Origin: Nyssa sinensis
Lineage: Eukaryota; Streptophyta; Magnoliopsida; Cornales; Nyssaceae
NCBI GenBank assembly: GCA_008638375.1
Contig: CM018036.1
Coordinates: forward strand, 18,190,332-18,254,331
Length of the DNA: 64,000 nucleotides
Reading direction: 5' to 3'
The notes beneath the pieces are model-generated. The model was given only the letters and a program-made list of their open reading frames with translations, was not told the origin of the DNA and did no database searches. Positions 58,451 through 64,000 of the stretch are shown here, piece by piece (positions within the stretch are counted from its first letter, which is position 1; each line of letters opens with the position of its first letter). The translations under genes were made by a program, and so were the position numbers.

Positions 58451-60315
58451 TAAAACCATATATTTATACCTCAATTAATATGAACTGTCAAATTTCAAAC
58501 ATACAAATGATATTGACCATTCATTCTTTTAATATTTCAAATATGTAATATTTATTTTATTATCTAATTGTATTGACTTTTTTAAATTTATTTTCATTGA
58601 AATTTTTTGTCTTTTTGTCTTTAGAATATGCACGAAACCTGAACTCGAATCCGAACCCGAACCTGAAACTCGACCGGGCCCAAAAAAACCTGAATGTTCA
58701 AGTACCTAAGAAAAATCCGATACTAAGAATTTTTTGTTGGGCTTGGGTTCAGGCTCGAGCTTAGGCTCGAGTTCACTTTTCGAATTATTCTCAGACTTGA
58801 ACTCGATGATTTATATTGAAGAATGAGTCTGATCGAGGTTCGAGTCCGATCCGACCCAACCGAGTTATAGCGTACTTCTCACACTTTCCCACGTTTCTCA
58901 TTGTTCGTATCTCTCACCTCATCTATCTCTTTGTTCATTTAATTTTCTTTTGTCACCTCAGGCCAGACGTTTTTCTCTCTCCCTTTAATTTTTGCCTCTT
59001 TGCCACACTCTCCCATGGCTTTAATTTTCTTCTCTCTAACCTCATATCTCGCATGCTGTAAGTCATATCTCATTAATAAAGTTGAGATAATAAAATTACA
59101 TAACTAATAAAATTTCTTAATATATCACTCGATATATCATAATTTTTGCAATTATAATATGACATTTGAATGTAAACTTTTTTTCATAAAATATTGTAAT
59201 ATATTATAAAATGATCGTAAAATATTTTACATTAGTAATATAAAAAGAATGTAAATTTAAATTTTATTTGATATATATGTATTTTTGACCATTATTTATA
59301 TTAATATAATTAGATTTTATATAAATTACAATCATTAGTATTTTTTATATTTTAATTAGCATTTTTTTTACTTTCATACTTACATATTTATTAAATAAAA
59401 CATATATTTGTAATATATTAATTCAAAATGATGCATTAATATGAGTGATTTATTAAAAAAATATTTACTTTTATTATTTATTATTTTGATATGTATTATT
59501 TTTTATTATAATTATTTTTAATAATATATATATATATATATAAGCATTAGCATAAGTGTTATATTAGAGGAAAAAATAAAAAAAAAAATGATAAAGAGAA
59601 ATTAAATTCGTTATGAGAGGATGTTGTGTGGAAGTTAGAAAATTAAATGAAGTGAGAGAGAGAGTCTGATATGATATGAAGTGAAACCATAAGAGAAGAT
59701 TTATTGAGAAACATAGGAAGTGTGAGAAATAGAGGAGACGGCAAATAAAAATCATTGTCTTCTATTTGTAAGACTTCAGTGGCAAGTGGCGAGAATTTAT
59801 TGGCGCAAGACGCCACGTGCAACTTACAACGTGGTGCCTTCCACACACGCAAAAATTTCTCGTAGTGTTGGTACCGCATTACATTCATTCTCCAAATTTC
59901 AAATGGTTGGTAGGTCGATATGGCCACGTGCCTAAGAGACCTTTTGATCTTGATTAATGATAGAATTAAGTATTAGCATTAGCCCATTGAGATTGATAGT
60001 CCACATGTTTAAGCAAGTCTGGAAAGATATGCTCATATTTCAGGCCATGTCAGGCCATGTGAAATGACACAACGGCCATATGGGACAACCGTGAAAGTTT
60101 ATACTAGGACAAACACCCAAACTTAGGTAAGATGTCCATAGGTTATAGTAATTGGAGCTTTGTACAATTTTTAGAGTCATGGATGACCAAGAAGCTTAAT
60201 GGTGAGAACGAAACTCCAAGTGCAGGAACTAACCAGAAAAGTATCAACACTAGAGGTTTTTCTGTGTTGTGTCTAGCACACCCAAGTTTGTGAATGTGGA
60301 ATGTGTGTCAGTGGA
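58451..60315. other. AT-rich intergenic with a GA/CG-rich patch, no gene seen
   Basis: 58620-58870 has runs of GAAC/CGA (CCTGAACTCGAATCCGAACC-like) resembling the 3' part of a plant repeat. 59040-59540 is very AT-rich with a TA run at 59527-59542. 59790-59850 contains ACGCCACGTGCAACTTACAACGTGG with a CACGTG core. No gene supported. Confidence 0.45.
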
Positions 60316-60320
60316 GTGAG
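60316..60320. repeat. Target site duplication of copy H (left)
   Basis: GTGAG, repeated exactly at 63700-63704. Confidence 0.85.
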
Positions 60321-62796
60321 TGTCACGCCCCAAATTCTCGCGAACCCGAGGCGCGAATAACGAAGCCGAAAGAAAATAAAATAAAAGGGCAATCTAATCG
60401 AATTTAACTAAACATGCATCTGCTTTCATCAATACATATAAGAATGTAAAATACATCCCATAGATACATCGTTCACATGTCATTTGGACTTAAGCCCTTA
60501 CATCTCAAAATATGCCCCAAGGGCCAAAACACTTCAAGTTCTTTCATTCACTAAGACACCACTGAACCTCATGTAGTTGGAGCGTCATCTGAAATGTTAT
60601 TCCACGAATGGGTCAGCTCAACTGCTGGTATAAAATAATGCTAATGCAAGAAACAAAATTAAGGCGTGGCATGTGCAAGTGTACATTTATCTCTACATGT
60701 CATCCGATGTCATCAATGCAGTACATGATCAATATACATGACGCACACATGCAAACTCTATGCCACACATGTCTCGTCTTACGGTCCTTCCTCGATAGCC
60801 CGAGTACTATGTTTCACTTTACGGTCCGTCCCCGCTGGCGTGAGAGCCATGGCCAATTTTGGGTTTTTCACCACAAGATCTACACCCTCATAATGCATAG
60901 CACCAAGTGCTCAACTCACACCATGCTTTCAAGGAATTACACTATGCCAATATGCCTTGATTCCACCATGCAATGATGTAATCTCAACGAAACAATTTAT
61001 CAACACATGAAGCATGCTTTGAGTTATGCATATTCTACTTAAAGCAATGATGGCATTAAATCACACAGCTCAGTCCACAAATTCACATATCATGAACAAT
61101 CCACTTATTCACATGCTTGGTTTTCATATTCATCATCTTAACATTTCCATAAATTTCACGCAATGACAACTCAGGGAGTATACATGTAGTCATGGCCCAC
61201 ATCTATCATTCAACCAAACATTCCGAAAGATAACAAGAAATACATAGGCATAGAACAAATCAAACCACGTAGCAATTACTCCTAAACTCAATTCTATTTC
61301 TTACTTAGCAAAATATCATACCTGACGGGTTGGTTTCAACCCTAAGTAGTGCCCTCTGTGTAGTGGTACTAACAGTGATGATGTAGAAGGTCAGACCACC
61401 TTCTCCTTGACTTTCGGCGTCCCTAAAATCACAAAATGCAACTCAGTCTGTTTGTCACTTTAATGATGTTCTTCATCAAATTTTATGTCTTCAATTCATA
61501 AGCTTCTATTTTGTTAGATTAAGTTCTATCATTGTGTCCGAAACGTCAAAGAAAATAGACTTGGGCTTTCGTGAAATTTAATTTGAACATCGGGGCTAAA
61601 AAGGGTAAAACTGTCATTTCGTACTTTCACAACTTCCCATTTACCGAGGCCTCTCCTCATAAGATTTCACTATTCGTTTACTCAAATCGAGGTTCGCTTG
61701 ACTGGGTTTTGACTCAGGGGCGTTTTGGTAATTTTTTAGGTTTCCCCGGGTCTTTTATTTTTTGAGACCTCGTATCACGTCACAGACCCCACCGTTGATC
61801 TCAGGAGGTCCAAGATAATAAGAAAACATATATGACTTGTCTTATTTGGGCTTCGGACTAATTTGGAATATTTAAATAATTAACTTAATTTAATTAATTA
61901 AATTAAATTAACATTTTTTTTCTTTAAACCCAAGTAATTGGGCTCAAGACCAACAGGCCCAATCTCCCCTTTTAATTTAAATTGGCCCAACTCTTTTAAA
62001 TCAATCAAGCCCAACTCTTTTAAATCAATCAAGCCCAAACCAGAAATCAGAATATGTCCAAGGCAACAGGCCCAAAACAGCCCATCCGCCCCTGCGCCTC
62101 CCCTTGGTTTTCCGGCCAACAGCCAGTCATCTTCCCCGATTCCGGCAAGTCTTTCCTGATCAGATTTTTAATATAATTTAACGAGATTCAGTTCCATTTA
62201 TTTGGGGGCTTTCATATATCAACTAAAAATTCAAAATGGAGGAGTTCTTAGATGTCAAATAGGCCATTACAATGGCCATCTCCGGCGGGTTTCGAAATTC
62301 TGGCGACTGCTCATCTTCCTAGTTCGTGGCCTTTTAGTCATGGTTTGAGCTCCAATATTTTTCCTTTTCATTCCTGCACTCACGGGGGTCACCTCGCCAT
62401 TATTTAAATCAAGTTTAATTCATAAAAACATGCCAATCCGAATTTTCTTTATGAACTGTAACCCAACTTTTCTTATCTGTTTCTCAACCATTTAATCCGA
62501 TTCAAATTGCTATTTAATCCACTCTCCATGCTCGATCAGACCCAAGAAATCAAATATAAAGTTCATGCTTTTAAAACTAAAATAGAAGCCAAGCTCAACA
62601 TACCTGCTTCTTGGGTTTTTCTGGTGCAGCTTCCTCCTCTTCCCACTTCTGCCTCTGATTTCTTTTTGAACTCCCCAAGAAGCTCTCAGCTCCTATCTCT
62701 CATTTTTCTCAGTTTTCCTTCTCCAACCGACACTCACATGTATACACACACATCACACACACACACACACACACTCTCTCTCTCTCTGTATTACTT

Positions 62797-62839
<43 letters not shown>

Positions 62840-63142
62840 TTCTTAACCCCCACGTCTCCCAGGTCTGCCGCGGCTGCTACCTCAATTTCTCTCTTACTTT
62901 TTTTTTTCTTTCTTTTCTTTTACACGCAACCTACTGCACATCTAAACCTACACTGGTACACGCTACAACACACACATACACATGCACACTGACCTGCACC
63001 CTACACCTGCTGTAGCCCATTTTATTGACCCACTACACAACCACATATACATCACACGCCGTACATAATATATATATATATATATATATATACATACATT
63101 ATCTCCTGCTTGCTTCTTTTCCATCCTTTTGATAACATATAT

Positions 63143-63189
<47 letters not shown>

Positions 63190-63699
63190 TATCAATATGC
63201 CACCACCACAAAAATCCTGCCAACTTGATTTTTCATTTCTACCTTTTCTGTTTCTTTTCTTTTTGCTTTCACTTTAGTTCACTTGGTTGTATATATATAT
63301 TATAATATATATTTTACATAATATCACAAACCACACACGCATCACACGGCTCCATTTTTTTTTTAATTTCTCTTCTTCCTTTATTTTTCTTTTTCTATTC
63401 TTTTTTTTTTGCATCAAGGTCTATATATATCACATGTATATAATATTACACACACACCAAACACACCTTGCCAACACACATCCACCCACTCATTGCTGCC
63501 CTTTTTATTTCTTTTATTTCCTTTTATTTTATTTTATTTCATTTTGCTTTATTTTACTTCATTTATTTATTTATTTTACCTCATTCATCATTATTATTAT
63601 TTCATTTATTTATTTTTATTAACATTATGTAATCAATTTAATTTACGTACACCTAAACACTAAAAAAAAAATTTCATTCTAAAATTTCAAGTCTTTACA
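60321..63699 (+). mobile_element. 3.38-kb TGTCAC-family LTR (copy H), probable solo LTR
   Basis: Begins TGTCACGCCCC and ends GTCTTTACA, flanked by perfect GTGAG duplications. It shares family landmarks (a GGGTCAGCTCAACTGCTGG segment near 60610, and a GGGGCGTTTTGGTAATTTT phrase at 61717). No gag or pol motifs and no internal terminal repeats. It contains a 25-bp duplication (CCCAACTCTTTTAAATCAAT, 61966-62035), CA and CT runs at 62745-62830, and TA runs at 63070-63090 and 63150-63184. Confidence 0.8.
62745..62834. repeat. (CA)n and (CT)n microsatellites
   Basis: A CA run followed by two CT runs separated by a short T-rich spacer, inside copy H. The open frame through them is compositional. Confidence 0.9.
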
Positions 63700-63704
63700 G
63701 TGAG

Positions 63705-64000
63705 AAGCTTTATCTATCCTAAAAAAAAAAACATTCAATTAAGAGAATATGAGACATGAATGGCCAAATGGAAAACATGTCATACATGGACATAACTAAA
63801 TATGATGCCTCATATCAATACCAGTTGTAATGATATGCAGAGAGCCTGCGTCATTCAACCTATTAGTCTAGCACTTAGCCTAGCATTACACTAGCCTAGT
63901 CTAGCCTAGCGTAGCATAACTTAAGAGTATACATAGCCATAGTTTCCTCTACACTTCTTCCATTATCTTTACTCACCACCAACATACTATTGGCACAACC
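63705..64000. other. Flanking sequence, no gene seen
   Basis: Contains a short degenerate TAGCCTAG-type repeat (63865-63920). Nothing else supported. Confidence 0.5.

Noticed and set aside
62507..63663. Long Ser/Leu- and His/Thr-rich ORFs
   Set aside because: They read through CA, CT and TA microsatellites in LTR copy H.
1..64000. CRISPR array, bacterial operon, rRNA or tRNA genes
   Set aside because: None seen. Spaced repeats here are minisatellites or transposon termini, and the coding features are eukaryotic with introns.

Overview
This window is plant nuclear DNA, most likely from a eudicot. The grounds are Ty1/copia elements primed by initiator-Met tRNA, a Stowaway MITE, a plant tRNA-derived SINE, a LINE with a reverse-transcriptase zinc-binding domain, and a spliced ankyrin-repeat/PGG-domain gene. 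Most of the window is transposon-derived. I find exactly one host gene that looks intact.

Layout. 1-8607: a non-autonomous Ty1/copia-type element on the minus strand, cut by the left window edge. It keeps LTRs, PBS, polypurine tract, a decayed gag and a decayed 'plant transposon domain' ORF, but no pol. 9995-19270: nested LTR-like elements that begin TGTCACG(A/C)CCC or a decayed form of it, plus a SINE and fragments of another LTR element. 19531-21500: a 27-bp minisatellite and an LTR/leader-like region with a TATA box. 21728-27574: another LTR of the TGTCAC family, interrupted by a 3.85-kb relative on the minus strand (23598-27446) with a perfect 5-bp target duplication. 29275-30259: a duplicated LTR-end/PBS unit and a Stowaway MITE. 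31035-37284: a nearly full-length but inactivated Ty1/copia element on the minus strand (gag, protease, integrase, RT, RNase H remnants; LTRs about 415 bp). 38964-40653: a compact 1.7-kb LTR element. 41050-43374: remains of another LTR element with five tandem primer-binding-site-like motifs, then a short TGTCAC-family LTR.

44987-49490 (minus) holds the host gene: five exons with consistent splice phases coding for 581 residues (ankyrin repeats, PGG motif, four membrane segments; ITN1/ACD6-like class). A 5'-truncated LINE lies less than about 250 bp upstream of its ATG. It is followed by three tandem ~0.57-kb units, the first carrying a MITE whose empty site is preserved in the other two. At 53777-54246 is a frameshifted single-exon relic of a second ankyrin/PGG gene, so this was probably a small tandem gene cluster broken up by transposons.

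56815-58450 is a 219-bp tandem array with two older diverged units. 60321-63699 is another TGTCAC-family LTR with a perfect 5-bp target duplication. The rest is AT-rich DNA with microsatellites. All comparisons were made by eye on the sequence; no database search was run.
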